A stretch of 64,000 nucleotides of DNA from CAYLPJ01 sp964385465 (GTDB lineage Bacteria > Planctomycetota > Phycisphaerae > SM23-33). Every line of letters begins with the position of its first letter. The stretch's first letter is position 1. The translations under genes were made by a program, and so were the position numbers. The stretch is taken from positions 37,447 to 101,446 of the forward strand of contig CAYLPJ010000018.1 of assembly GCA_964385465.1 (NCBI GenBank). The letters are read 5' to 3'. The notes beneath the pieces are model-generated. The model saw nothing but the letters and a program-made list of their open reading frames with translations. It did no database searches and had not been told where the DNA came from. Positions 45,839-54,778 of this stretch are shown here, piece by piece.

Positions 45839-46807
45839 CTACTTCGCGTCGGACGTCTCGGCCGCGTCGCTCTTGGGGGCGTCCTTTTCCGAGCCCCGCG
45901 CGGCGTCCTTCTCGGCCACTTCGGCGAGCTTGGCCCGCTGCTCGCGGGTCAGCACGTCCTCGCGGACCTTTTCGATCAGCTCCGCCGTCAGCGTGCCCCG
46001 GCGAGCGTAGAGCTTCGTCCAGTCCTCGGCCGGCTCGCGGGCGTCCGCGGCGCGGTCGAGGTTCAGGTCCTTGACGGCCTGGTCGCAGAGCCTGGCGATC
46101 TTGAGATACTGCCCGTGGTCGAGGTGCAGCCCGCGCATCGCCCGCAGCGTGCCTCGCTCGACCGTGTTGGCCAGCAGCGTGTGCTTCTGCCCGCGGGTCA
46201 ACAGGTCGCCGACCTTGCTGTCCAGCCGGCCGCGGGCCTTGCGCTCGAGTTCGGCGCGATTCTTCAGGCCCGGTTCGGCCAGCTTGCGGGCCTCGGACTC
46301 GCAGGCGTCGCGGAGCTTCTCTCGCTGGTCCTTCGTCAGGCGCGCGCCGCGGTAGTCGTGGCAGACCCGGCGGAAAAGCCGGTGCGTCTCCCACTCGCGG
46401 AGTTGCTCGGCCGTCAGCATCGATCGCGGATCGACGGCCCCCTTCATCCGCTCGCCCTCGACGGTCTCGAGCTTGCCCATCCGCTCGCGTTGCTCCTTGC
46501 GGAGCTTCTCCATCTCGGCCTTGAGCTTCGCCGTCCGCTCGGCGTGCTTCTTCTCCAGGCGTTCCTGCTCGGCCTTTTGCTTGCGGAGGTCGCGGAGGAG
46601 CTGTTCCTTCTGCTCTTCGGGCAGGTTGAGTGCCTCGACCATCTTCTCGATGTCCTTGCGGAACCGCATGCCGGTCTTCCGCACGCGGTCGTTGCGGAAG
46701 TCCCAGCGGGAGCCGTCGCGTTCGTCGGCATCGTCGGCCGAGGCGGCGGCGGCGCAGCAGAGGGCTACCGCGAGCAGGGCGGTCGCGATGTGTCGAGCAG
46801 TTCCCAT
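45839..46807 (-). CDS. Secreted charged coiled-coil protein with LTxxQ-like motifs
   Basis: A 322-residue protein with a signal peptide (MGTARHIATALLAVALCCAA, cleavage near Ala-Ser-Ala) and then almost entirely helical Lys/Glu/Arg-rich sequence. Motifs LPEEQKEQLLRDL, LTAEQLREW, LTKDQREKL, LTRGQKHTL and LTREQRAKL recur, the LTxxQ pattern of Spy/CpxP-type periplasmic chaperones and of many planctomycete exported proteins. A heptad-rich region around 65-110 should form a coiled coil. A role in envelope stress or protein binding is inference only. Divergent from the leucine-rich-repeat gene. Confidence 0.65.
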   Translation of the reverse strand: MGTARHIATALLAVALCCAAAASADDADERDGSRWDFRNDRVRKTGMRFRKDIEKMVEALNLPEEQKEQLLRDLRKQKAEQERLEKKHAERTAKLKAEMEKLRKEQRERMGKLETVEGERMKGAVDPRSMLTAEQLREWETHRLFRRVCHDYRGARLTKDQREKLRDACESEARKLAEPGLKNRAELERKARGRLDSKVGDLLTRGQKHTLLANTVERGTLRAMRGLHLDHGQYLKIARLCDQAVKDLNLDRAADAREPAEDWTKLYARRGTLTAELIEKVREDVLTREQRAKLAEVAEKDAARGSEKDAPKSDAAETSDAK

Positions 46808-46816
46808 CGCCCGGCC

Positions 46817-46845
46817 ATGCTACCTCACGGTGGCCGGCAAGTCCA
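46817..46845 (-). promoter_or_regulatory. Promoter candidate for the LTxxQ protein gene
   Basis: On the minus strand TGGACT, 17 bases, TAGCAT. The -10 ends nine bases before ATG 46807 without a ribosome site. Confidence 0.35.
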
Positions 46846-46873
46846 TGGGGGAGCTGCAAATCGCGAGGTCGGG

Positions 46874-46902
46874 TTGCGTTCGGCGGCTGTCCAGGGCAAA
46901 AT
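46874..46902 (+). promoter_or_regulatory. Promoter candidate for the leucine-rich-repeat gene
   Basis: TTGCGT, 17 bases, CAAAAT, about 40 bases before ATG 46942, leaving space for a GGGGAGAAG ribosome site. Confidence 0.4.
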
Positions 46903-46941
46903 GGCAGCCAGACTGATCGATTCCTTTCGGGGAGAAGAGCG

Positions 46942-48774
46942 ATGAGACGACGGGGCTCTTTGTTGCTTGTACTTGCGGCGGCCGGGGGGCTTTGCGTGAC
47001 CTCGGGGTCTGGGCCTGCGGATGATTCCTTCGAGGAGCTCTTCGGCGACGAAGCGCGGGATGTGCGGCGGACGTCCTCGGGCAAGGACGACGCGGCCTTT
47101 GCGGAGAAGCTCCTGGCGGCCGGGGACAAGGTTGCCGACGACCCAGGCTTCCAGTCGCTGCTCTACGAGAAGGCCTACGAGGTCAGCAGTCGGCATCCCT
47201 ACGCGTACGACGTGGCGGTCGAGGCCCTCGGCCGGCTGATCGAGGCGAGTCCCGACCGTACCGATGAGTTCCGCCGCAAGCTGGCCGAATTGCACGAACG
47301 GCGGTACCGTTACGCTCGCGGGGCCAAGCGGCTGTCGGTGGCCCGGGACGTGTTGGCCGTCTGGCGTGAGGAAGCCCGGGCCCGGATGGATGCGAGGGAG
47401 TACGGCGAGGCCGTGGACGCCTACCGCCGGGCGCTACGGATCGCCGGGGCGCTCCGGCTGCCGGAGGCGGAGGGGCTCACCGAGCGGATCAAGTCGGCCG
47501 TCGCCGCTGAGCGGATGGCGCGGCAGAGGGGGGCGTTGTTGCGGGCCCTCGAAGCCGACCCGGACAACGCCCTGGCGGCGCGGAAGCTGATGATGCTCGA
47601 TCTGGTAGAGGGGGACGATCCGGCCGCGGCGGCCAAGTTGCTGGACCGCGCGGACGTCGACACGGCGACGCGAAAGAACGTGGTGCTGGCAACCAAGCCG
47701 TGGCACGCCGTCGGCGAGGACAACGCATTGAAGCTGGCGGCGTGGTACGAGGGTCTGGCCGGCGGGGCGAGCGAGCACGGGCGGCCGAAGATGCTGGCAC
47801 GGGCTAGGGGGTACTTCAAGACATACATCGCGCTTCACGGCGTCTCGGACGCCGCGGCGCTCCAGGCGAAGCTGGGCCTTCAGCGCGTCGAGAAGCAGCT
47901 TGCCCGGCTGGACGTCCCGCTGACGGCCTTCCGGGGCCCGCCGCGCGATGTCAGCGGCGACATCCTCAAGTGGATCCCCCATCGGGACAGCCTCTCCGGC
48001 GAGGCCCAGTACAGGGAGGTGCTTAAGAAGCTTTCGGAGGCCAACGGCAAGCCAATCAAGGCGCGCGAACACGAGGTCCGAGACGGCAAGCTTGTGATGA
48101 TCAGCTTCTGGGAGAACAAGGATCTGGCGAACATCGGGCCGTTGTACGGCCTGAGGCTCACGGGGCTGCATATCGGGGCGACGAAGGTCACGTGTATTGA
48201 GCCCTTGCGGGGCATGCCGCTGGAGGAGCTTGGCCTGTCGGAATTGCCCATTACCAACCTGCATGGCCTGGAGGGCATGCCGTTGAGGCAACTGCGCCTC
48301 GACTGGGGAAAGGTCCGATCGCTGGAGGCGTTGCGCGGCGCACCCCTTGAGGAGCTGTATATGGACGGCCTGCGCGAGCTGTCCAGCCTCGTCGGACTGG
48401 AAGGCGCTCCATTGAGGAAGCTGAACGCCTATGACGCCTACAAGATCCGTACACTCGACCCGCTTCGCCGGGCGAAGCTGACGTCCGTCCACCTCCGGTT
48501 TGCATTCGCGTTGGAGGACATCTCCGCGCTCCGAGGCCAGCCGCTGGGATATCTCAACATCCGAGGCTCCAAGGTGCGGGATCTCTCGCCGTTGCGCGGC
48601 GCGCCGATCAAGAAGCTGGTGCTCGGCCAGTGCAAGAAGCTCGCCTCGCTGGAGCCGATCCTGGGCCTGCCGCTGGAAACGCTGGAGATCGACTCGACGA
48701 AGTTCGCCAACGAACGGACCGCCACCGACCTCAAGCGCCGCATCCCGACGCTGAAGGAGGTCAAGATCGAGTAG
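46942..48774 (+). CDS. Exported TPR and leucine-rich-repeat protein
   Basis: A 610-residue protein with an N-terminal hydrophobic signal (LLLVLAAAGGLCVTSG). Residues about 45-320 are helical and repetitive, like TPR or Sel1 units (EYGEAVDAYRRALRIAG). Residues about 395-605 are irregular leucine-rich repeats of about 23 residues, for example CIEPLRGMPLEELGLSELPI, SLEALRGAPLEELYMDG and DLSPLRGAPIKKLVLGQ. This repeat style (LxPLxGxPLxxLxL) is frequent in planctomycete kinases and surface proteins and suggests protein binding. A Gly/Cys-Val near residue 18 could be a poor lipobox. No enzyme domain is seen. Confidence 0.75.
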   Translation: MRRRGSLLLVLAAAGGLCVTSGSGPADDSFEELFGDEARDVRRTSSGKDDAAFAEKLLAAGDKVADDPGFQSLLYEKAYEVSSRHPYAYDVAVEALGRLIEASPDRTDEFRRKLAELHERRYRYARGAKRLSVARDVLAVWREEARARMDAREYGEAVDAYRRALRIAGALRLPEAEGLTERIKSAVAAERMARQRGALLRALEADPDNALAARKLMMLDLVEGDDPAAAAKLLDRADVDTATRKNVVLATKPWHAVGEDNALKLAAWYEGLAGGASEHGRPKMLARARGYFKTYIALHGVSDAAALQAKLGLQRVEKQLARLDVPLTAFRGPPRDVSGDILKWIPHRDSLSGEAQYREVLKKLSEANGKPIKAREHEVRDGKLVMISFWENKDLANIGPLYGLRLTGLHIGATKVTCIEPLRGMPLEELGLSELPITNLHGLEGMPLRQLRLDWGKVRSLEALRGAPLEELYMDGLRELSSLVGLEGAPLRKLNAYDAYKIRTLDPLRRAKLTSVHLRFAFALEDISALRGQPLGYLNIRGSKVRDLSPLRGAPIKKLVLGQCKKLASLEPILGLPLETLEIDSTKFANERTATDLKRRIPTLKEVKIE

Positions 48775-48776
48775 CT

Positions 48777-48792
48777 CTTGCCCGGGGGCAAG
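48777..48792. terminator. Short hairpin after the leucine-rich-repeat gene
   Basis: CTTGCC-CGGG-GGCAAG two bases beyond the stop, between convergent genes. Six base pairs, no T-tract. Confidence 0.4.
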
Positions 48793-48880
48793 GGATGTCG
48801 TGGGCGGTCGGGATGCGGACGGCCCCGCGGCGTGTCGTCGCGTGATCGCGAGCTTGCGGCCCCACCGGGGGGAGGCAGGC

Positions 48881-49282
48881 CTACTGGATCCAGAGTTCGT
48901 AGAAGCGGGGGAAGAAGATGACGCTGCCGACGATGACGGCGCCGATGGCGGCGATGAGGACGGCGCCGGCGGCGACGTCCTTGGCCTTCTTGGTCATCGG
49001 GTGGTACTCGGGCGAGGCGACCTCCGCGAGGAACTCGAAGGCGGTATTGAGCCCCTCGGCCGTCCAGACCGTGACGATGCAGAGCACGACCATGCACCAC
49101 TGGATGCGGGTCAGCCCGACCGCCCAGCCGGTGAGGCTGACCCCGACGGTCCCCAGGAGGTGGATCCACGCGTTGTGCTGGCTGTGGAGCATGGTCCACA
49201 GGCCCTCGAAGGCGTAGCGGAAGCTGCGCAGGCGGCTGCGGATCGTGAATGGCCTGTCGGGGTCCACCATAGGCTTCTTCAT
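48881..49282 (-). CDS. dgkA: Diacylglycerol kinase / undecaprenol kinase family (DgkA)
   Basis: A 133-residue integral membrane kinase with three helices after an amphipathic N-terminus. RSFRYAFEGL, AEGLNTAFEFLAEV (catalytic Glu and Asn) and TKKAKDVAAGAVLIAAIGA (active-site Lys, Asp) are the diagnostic elements. It phosphorylates diacylglycerol or undecaprenol in the inner membrane, recycling lipid carriers. The length is normal. It has no operon partner and is convergent with the leucine-rich-repeat gene and divergent from the TPR gene. Confidence 0.92.
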   Translation of the reverse strand: MKKPMVDPDRPFTIRSRLRSFRYAFEGLWTMLHSQHNAWIHLLGTVGVSLTGWAVGLTRIQWCMVVLCIVTVWTAEGLNTAFEFLAEVASPEYHPMTKKAKDVAAGAVLIAAIGAVIVGSVIFFPRFYELWIQ

Positions 49283-49342
49283 CGGCCATCCGGGGCGGGG
49301 GGCTTTGCAGCTTCCCCCTTCACGAGGAGCTCATATTTCCGG

Positions 49343-49372
49343 TTGCCAGAAGCGGCGGGTCGCCTGTAGGCT
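49343..49372 (+). promoter_or_regulatory. Predicted promoter for the ABC transporter operon
   Basis: TTGCCA, 18 bases, TAGGCT. The leader to ATG 49465 would be about 85 bases and contains a 7-bp hairpin GCCCCGC-CCGA-GCGGGGC at 49383-49400. Confidence 0.4.
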
Positions 49373-49464
49373 GTACCGCCTTGCCCCGCCCGAGCGGGGC
49401 AGCCGGCGGGCGCGGACCGGCCGCCGACGATACGGCAACGATATCCGTGGATGCAGGATCGCGT

Positions 49465-50496
49465 ATGAGAATCCCGTGGACAGAACCCTGCCTGGGAGTG
49501 GCCGTCGCGGCCATCGCCCTGGGCCTGGCCGTTTCGCCGGCCCTGGCCAACGATGCCAACGCCCCGGCCCCCGACCCGGCGGATCAGCGCCTTTCCGAGG
49601 CGTGGCGGCACCTGGAGCTGGTGAACTACCCGGCCGCGGAGAAGGCGTTCCAGGCCGTCCTGTCCGGCGAGGCCGACCGGGCCCGCCAGGCCGAGGCCCA
49701 CTTCGGGCTGGGGCACCTCTCCCAGTACCGCCGCCCCGGCGAGGACATCGCCTTCGCCCGGAAGAAGTACCAACTCGTGGCCGAGACGTTTGCCGACACG
49801 CCGTCGGCCCCGCTGGCGTGGATGGCCCTTGCCCGCCTGGCCGACGCCCCGGAATACGAGAAGCAGCGGGACCGCGACAAGGCCCGTGAGCTGTATCGCA
49901 AGATCGTCGACGACTATGCCGACAGCCAGACGGCCCACGAGGCCCGCCTCCGCCTGGCGATGACGTACTTCGAGGACCCGACCGACCCCAACGCCCAGAC
50001 CCGGGGCATCTCCCTGCTGACCCATCACCTCGACAAGCACCCGCGGAACTACGTGGCCATCGCGATGCACACGCAGCTTGCCCTGGTTCACCAGGTCCGC
50101 GGGGAATACGCCGAGAGCGTCGAGCACTGGATCGCCGCCGACGACGTCGACGAGCAGGCCGCCCGCGCCGAGCTCAGTGCCGAGGATCGCAAACTCGGCG
50201 GGCGGCGGCTGTTGAGCCGCATCGCCCAGCACCGCGTGATGGACTCCTCCGCCCGCGCGACGCAGTATTACCGCATCGCCCAACTCGCCGAGAAACGCCT
50301 GAAGGACTACGAGTTGGCGGTCAAATACTACGAGCGGATCGTCTACGAGATCGTCCGGGACAACAAGTACTTCGTCGCCAAGCTCGCCGCCGAGCGATGC
50401 CGCAAGCTCTCCGCCGAGGCCGGCAAGGAGATTCCCCCCCACCCCCTCGCCGGGGAGATCGACACGGGCGTCGCGGCCGAGGAGGGCGAACAATGA
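49465..50496 (+). CDS. Secreted TPR-repeat protein of the ABC transporter operon
   Basis: A 343-residue exported protein. The signal peptide ends at SPALA-ND near residue 30. The rest is a chain of TPR-like helical pairs, for example AWRHLELVNYPAAEKAFQAV, ARELYRKIVDDYADSQ and AVKYYERIVYEIVRDNKYF. Such proteins act as binding scaffolds. Its stop overlaps the start of the binding-protein gene (ATGA), so it is probably translated with the transporter and may help present substrate or organise the complex, which is inference. ATG 49465 is chosen because it starts the signal peptide. Confidence 0.75.
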   Translation: MRIPWTEPCLGVAVAAIALGLAVSPALANDANAPAPDPADQRLSEAWRHLELVNYPAAEKAFQAVLSGEADRARQAEAHFGLGHLSQYRRPGEDIAFARKKYQLVAETFADTPSAPLAWMALARLADAPEYEKQRDRDKARELYRKIVDDYADSQTAHEARLRLAMTYFEDPTDPNAQTRGISLLTHHLDKHPRNYVAIAMHTQLALVHQVRGEYAESVEHWIAADDVDEQAARAELSAEDRKLGGRRLLSRIAQHRVMDSSARATQYYRIAQLAEKRLKDYELAVKYYERIVYEIVRDNKYFVAKLAAERCRKLSAEAGKEIPPHPLAGEIDTGVAAEEGEQ

Positions 50497-52370
50497 CCAC
50501 GGCGACCGTCATCGAGCAGGAGAAGCGTCAGGCCCGCAAGGGGCGGTTCCGCAACCTGATCGGGCTTCTGATCCTCTTCGCGGCCCTGGGCTGGTCGGTG
50601 GTTCACGTGGCGATCCTCGCATTCGGCCCCGAGAGCGAAACGGGCCTGGGTGCGGGCAAGAGCGTGATCCGCTTCGCCCACTGGCAGCTCGAGGGCCGCT
50701 GCGTCGAGGCGCTCAACGAGGCCTGCCGGGACTACGAAAAGCACAAGCTGGAGAAGGACGGCGTGGAGGTCGCTGTCCGCCAGATCGAGATCCCCGAGCG
50801 GGCCTACGAGCAGTGGACGCGGACGCAGTTGATCGGTCGGACCGCGCCGGACCTGATCGAGCTGCGGTGGTGGCAGGACCTGGTGGTCCGCTACTTCGTG
50901 CCGCTGACCGAGTACGTCGAGCAGCCCAACCCGTGGAACGCGTACTTCGACGAGCCGGAGGCCTACGCCGAGCGGCCCTGGCGGGAGACGTACATCGACA
51001 ACATGATGGGCGGCTGGAACAACGACCTGCGAGACTTCTACGGCATGCCCATGAGCCTGTTCACCGTCCGCATTTACGCCAACAAGACGCTGATGGAGCA
51101 GGCCGCCGGCGTGGACGAGCCGCCCAAGACGCTCGGGCAGTTCATGGCGATCTGCCGGCAGATCGAGGACTACGCCGAATCGCGCGGCGAGGAGCTGATT
51201 CCCATCGCCGGCAGCAAGTACACCGAGAACGTCTTCCGCGGGCGGTACTGGGGCATGGCCACCTGGGGGATGCTCGACGAACGCGACGAGAACTACGACG
51301 GCTGGTACGACGACTCCGAGCGCGTGGACGACTACTACACCGGGCAGCTCGACTTCGCCGCCGAGCCGCACATGCGGGCCGGCTACCGCTGCCTGTACGA
51401 CATCAGCCGGCACTTCAACCAGGGCTTCATGGCCTCCCAGCGGGACCAGTCGGTGCTGCTGTTCGCCCAGGGCAAGGCGGCGATGATCGCCACCGGCACG
51501 TGGGATGCCGGCAGCCTCTGGCGACAGATCGCCGGAGACTTCGAGATCATGGTCTTCGACTTCCCCATCCCCGCCCCCGACGAGAGATACGGCGAGTACA
51601 TCCGCTACCGCCTCACCGAGGCCGGGGCCCGGGCGGGGTTCTCCATGGGCCTGACGCGCTTCAGCGAGAACAAGGAACTGGCCATCGACTTCATGCGGTT
51701 CCTCACCAGCCGCCGCTACAACGAGAAGCTCAACCGCGCCTTCCGCTGGTTCCCCGCCATCCGCGGGGCCGAGCCGGACCCGATCCTCAAGGCCTTCCGC
51801 CCCGAGGCGCGAGGCATCTACAACGTCTACAACCCCTACCTCAAGGGCGACACCGAGCTGCGGTGGGACCAGCAGTACCAGAGCTACATCAGCGCCAAAG
51901 ACCCTACCGAGGATGACCACGCGCAGTTCCTCGCCGACCTCGCCGCCGGCGGGGAGGCGCTGGAGAAGCCCGAATACAGGTTCCTCGTCGAGAAGGCCCG
52001 GTCGCGCCTCGACGGCAAGGCGCCGACGGCGGAGAACTACCCCTTCCAGAACTATCTGCTGGACTGGCGGGACGCCCACTACCTGCGGTTCATCACCACC
52101 TACGAGAACGACTACCGCAAGCACGCCCTCGACGACTTCCACCGAAGCCACGTCGCCAGCTACCACCGCGTCGTCCAGGCCGAGGCGGCCATCGCATCCG
52201 GCCGGGCGCGGGGCATGCGGCAGGGGCTGGAGGGCAAGGTCCGGCGGACGCTGTCGGCGGTGTTGCTGGGGCAGACGTCCAAGGTCGCTGACCGCGTGCG
52301 GTTCCAGGCCGCCTACGACAAGCTCAAACCCATCGTGGACCGCCAGGCCGGCCGGGAGGGCGCCAAGTGA
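50493..52370 (+). CDS. Membrane-anchored ABC transporter substrate-binding protein
   Basis: A 625-residue extracellular solute-binding protein (family 1 type). Residues 21-43 are a single uncleaved-looking helix with no lipobox cysteine, so it is likely tethered by its N-terminus. SVIRFAHWQLEGRCVEALNE begins the first lobe; FYGMPMSLFTVRIYANKTL and FAQGKAAMIATGTWDAG are typical sugar-binding-protein segments. It is over 150 residues longer than usual, with an extra C-terminal helical part after about residue 450. GGAGG lies seven bases before ATG 50493. Permease genes follow directly. Substrate probably oligosaccharide, not proven. Confidence 0.82.
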   Translation: MTTATVIEQEKRQARKGRFRNLIGLLILFAALGWSVVHVAILAFGPESETGLGAGKSVIRFAHWQLEGRCVEALNEACRDYEKHKLEKDGVEVAVRQIEIPERAYEQWTRTQLIGRTAPDLIELRWWQDLVVRYFVPLTEYVEQPNPWNAYFDEPEAYAERPWRETYIDNMMGGWNNDLRDFYGMPMSLFTVRIYANKTLMEQAAGVDEPPKTLGQFMAICRQIEDYAESRGEELIPIAGSKYTENVFRGRYWGMATWGMLDERDENYDGWYDDSERVDDYYTGQLDFAAEPHMRAGYRCLYDISRHFNQGFMASQRDQSVLLFAQGKAAMIATGTWDAGSLWRQIAGDFEIMVFDFPIPAPDERYGEYIRYRLTEAGARAGFSMGLTRFSENKELAIDFMRFLTSRRYNEKLNRAFRWFPAIRGAEPDPILKAFRPEARGIYNVYNPYLKGDTELRWDQQYQSYISAKDPTEDDHAQFLADLAAGGEALEKPEYRFLVEKARSRLDGKAPTAENYPFQNYLLDWRDAHYLRFITTYENDYRKHALDDFHRSHVASYHRVVQAEAAIASGRARGMRQGLEGKVRRTLSAVLLGQTSKVADRVRFQAAYDKLKPIVDRQAGREGAK

Positions 52371-53728
52371 AGACCGTTACGTTCCGTGAGCTCAAGCACC
52401 TCTGGCCGGTGTACCTGCTGGTGCTGCCGGCGCTGGGTCTGATTCTCACGTTTTCGTACTACCCGGCCGCCAGCGCGATCTACCACGCCTTCTTCCGCTG
52501 GAACGGCGACGAGATTTCCGAGTTCGTCGGCTGGAAGAACTTCCTCGACGCGTTCGGCGACCCGGTGCTGGCCAAGTCGTTCGTGCTGGTGATGATCTTC
52601 ATCGCCGCCAACCTGGTGAAGATGGTCCCGTCGATCATCACCGCGGTGGTGATCCACAGGCTGACCAGCGACAAGTGGCGATACCTCTATCGGGTGGCGT
52701 TCGTGATCCCGATGATCATCCCGGGGATGGTCTGGCTGCTGTTGTGGAAATACTTCTACGACCCGACGATCGGGCCGCTGAACAAGATCCTCCGGGCGAC
52801 CGGCTTGATGAGCGCGCTGAACTGGCTGGACACGACCATGCCCTGGCTGGCCGACGTGCTGGGCCCACAGGTGAACCTGCTGATCGACCCGATCTTCGGC
52901 AGCCTCTGGGGATTCGGCCTGTTCGGCGGGCTGATCCTCGCCGCGCTCAGTGGGCTCAAGGGGTTCTACAAGGGCTGGCTGTGGTGGATCGCGATCCTCG
53001 TCGGCGGCTGGTACCTCTGGGGACCGGGCGCGCGGGGCTTCTCCCTCTTCGCCCTCCTGATGGGCCAGGCCGACTTCGGCGGGATGTCCGGCCTGTGGGC
53101 GGGGCTGGCTCACATGGGCGCCCTGATCGCCGCGGTGATCGTCCCCGGCGAGTTCCTCCGCCGCGGCGAGGCCGGGCGGGTGGCCATCAAGCGCGTCGCG
53201 GGGTTCGTCATCGTCCTGTTCGCCGCGCTGGTGCTGCTGTCGGCGACGTGGACCGAGCCGACCGGCGCGTTCACGCCACAGTCCTCGCCGTCCTGGCTGG
53301 GCCAGAAGGACCTGATCCGCCCGGCGATCATCTTCTGGGGCTTCCCCTGGGTCGGTGTGGTCAGCGTGCTGCTGTACCTCTCGGGGCTGGGCAACATCGA
53401 CCAGAGCGTCTACGAGGCAGCCGACATCGACGGCTGCGGGCCGATCCGCAAGTTCTGGAACATCGAGCTGCCGCTGATCACCACGCAGATCCGCCTGAAC
53501 CTGGTCCTGATGATCATCAACACGCTGAAGGGCTGGGGGCTGGTGTTCATCCTGCTGGGCGACACCGGCGGGCCCGGAGGCGTCGGCATGCTGCCCGGGT
53601 TGTACATGTTCCGAAAGGCATTCCGGGACACGCAGGTCGGCTACGCATGCGCGATCGGGCTGCTGCTGTTCTTCCTGATCGTCTACCTCACCATCATCAA
53701 CAACAAGTACGTCCGGGTGAGCAAGTGA
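52367..53728 (+). CDS. ABC sugar transporter permease, MalF-like with inserted membrane segment
   Basis: A 453-residue permease. The N-terminal helices (LWPVYLLVLPALGLILTF, LVMIFIAANLVKMVPSI, VAFVIPMIIPGMVWLLLW) and the EAA loop (YEAADIDGCGPIRKFW) followed by INTLKGWGLVFIL are standard for MalF/UgpA proteins. Between about residues 165 and 310 there is an insertion with four extra hydrophobic segments, so the protein is about 150 residues longer than typical. Start is GTG 52367, overlapping the upstream stop as GTGA, with GGGAGGG seven bases before. Confidence 0.88.
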   Translation: MKTVTFRELKHLWPVYLLVLPALGLILTFSYYPAASAIYHAFFRWNGDEISEFVGWKNFLDAFGDPVLAKSFVLVMIFIAANLVKMVPSIITAVVIHRLTSDKWRYLYRVAFVIPMIIPGMVWLLLWKYFYDPTIGPLNKILRATGLMSALNWLDTTMPWLADVLGPQVNLLIDPIFGSLWGFGLFGGLILAALSGLKGFYKGWLWWIAILVGGWYLWGPGARGFSLFALLMGQADFGGMSGLWAGLAHMGALIAAVIVPGEFLRRGEAGRVAIKRVAGFVIVLFAALVLLSATWTEPTGAFTPQSSPSWLGQKDLIRPAIIFWGFPWVGVVSVLLYLSGLGNIDQSVYEAADIDGCGPIRKFWNIELPLITTQIRLNLVLMIINTLKGWGLVFILLGDTGGPGGVGMLPGLYMFRKAFRDTQVGYACAIGLLLFFLIVYLTIINNKYVRVSK

Positions 53729-54606
53729 TGGCGCGTCGCCGGAAAAAGATCGTCAGCGGGAAGGCCGTCAACCCCTGGGCCGAGATGCTCAAGCATCTCT
53801 TCATCCTCCTGGTGCTCAGCTCGGCCTTCTTCCCCCTGTACATGATGCTGAACATCTCGACGAAGAACAACCGGATGTTCTTCAAGAACCCCTGGACGCC
53901 CGAGACCCCGGAAGGCCAGCAGAGCTGGACGGCCCTGATCGTCGAGAACTACCGCGTCGGCTGGGAGACCATCGGCGCCAGCGTGCCCAACACCATCTAC
54001 CTCGCCGTCGTGACCACCGGCGGGACCCTCGCCGTCGCCATCCTCGCCGCCTACGTCTTCGGGCGGTACCGCTTCCCCGGAAAGACCGTCCTCTGGTCGG
54101 CTTTCATGCTGCTGATGCTCATGCCCGGCGTGGCCAACCTCGTGCCCCTGTTCATCCTGCTGAGGGACATGGGGTTGCTGAACACGTACACGGCGCTGAT
54201 TATCACGGGCACGGCCGCGGGGCAGGTGTTCAACATATACATCCTCCGCAACTACATCGAGGACACGCCGGAAGGGCTTTTCGAGGCCGCGGAGGTGGAC
54301 GGCGCCGGGCACCTCGGGCGGATCTGGCACGTGGTGATCCCGATGAACGGGTCGATCATCGCGACGCTGGCCTGCCTGTCGGTGGTCCGCGCGTGGAACA
54401 ACTTCCTGCTGCCGCTGCTGGTCTTCCGCGATCCGGCGAAGCTGCCGACGGCGGTGGCGCTGTTCCGCCTGGAAGGCGCGTACGTACGCGAATACGGTCC
54501 GACGATGGCGGCGTTCGCCATCGCGGCGATCCCGCTGATCATCCTGTTCGTCTTCACGATGCGGTTCTTCGTCCGCGGCATCGCCGCCGGATCCGTAAAG
54601 GGATAG
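53728..54606 (+). CDS. ABC sugar transporter permease, MalG-like
   Basis: A 292-residue second permease with six helices and the EAA motif FEAAEVDGAGHLGRIWHVVIP near residue 180. The C-terminal end FVRGIAAGSVKG is typical of the MalG/UgpE subgroup. The start overlaps the preceding stop by one base (TGATG), indicating coupled translation and equal dosage with the MalF-like partner. Confidence 0.93.
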   Translation: MARRRKKIVSGKAVNPWAEMLKHLFILLVLSSAFFPLYMMLNISTKNNRMFFKNPWTPETPEGQQSWTALIVENYRVGWETIGASVPNTIYLAVVTTGGTLAVAILAAYVFGRYRFPGKTVLWSAFMLLMLMPGVANLVPLFILLRDMGLLNTYTALIITGTAAGQVFNIYILRNYIEDTPEGLFEAAEVDGAGHLGRIWHVVIPMNGSIIATLACLSVVRAWNNFLLPLLVFRDPAKLPTAVALFRLEGAYVREYGPTMAAFAIAAIPLIILFVFTMRFFVRGIAAGSVKG

Positions 54607-54702
54607 CAGACCGGAAGACCGTTGGGCCGGAACATGCCGCGGGGCCGTGTAAGAAGGTCACGCGCCGGCGGGCGCCGCGGGCCCCGGCGGTCACCCGGTC
54701 TT

Positions 54703-54744
54703 ACCGGAGCTTGCGTTTCCCGCGCTCCGGTGGAACGGTATACT
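54703..54744 (+). promoter_or_regulatory. Inverted repeat and -10 box upstream of the ABC ATPase gene
   Basis: ACCGGAGC (54703-54710) and GCTCCGGT (54724-54731) flank 13 bases and end just before TATACT (54739-54744). The geometry fits an operator overlapping the -35 region of a promoter for the ATPase gene, which would let it be expressed separately from the permeases. Alternatively it is a terminator of the permease message. Confidence 0.4.
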
Positions 54745-54778
54745 GAGCAGGCAACGAACGCATGATAGGAAAACCGCC

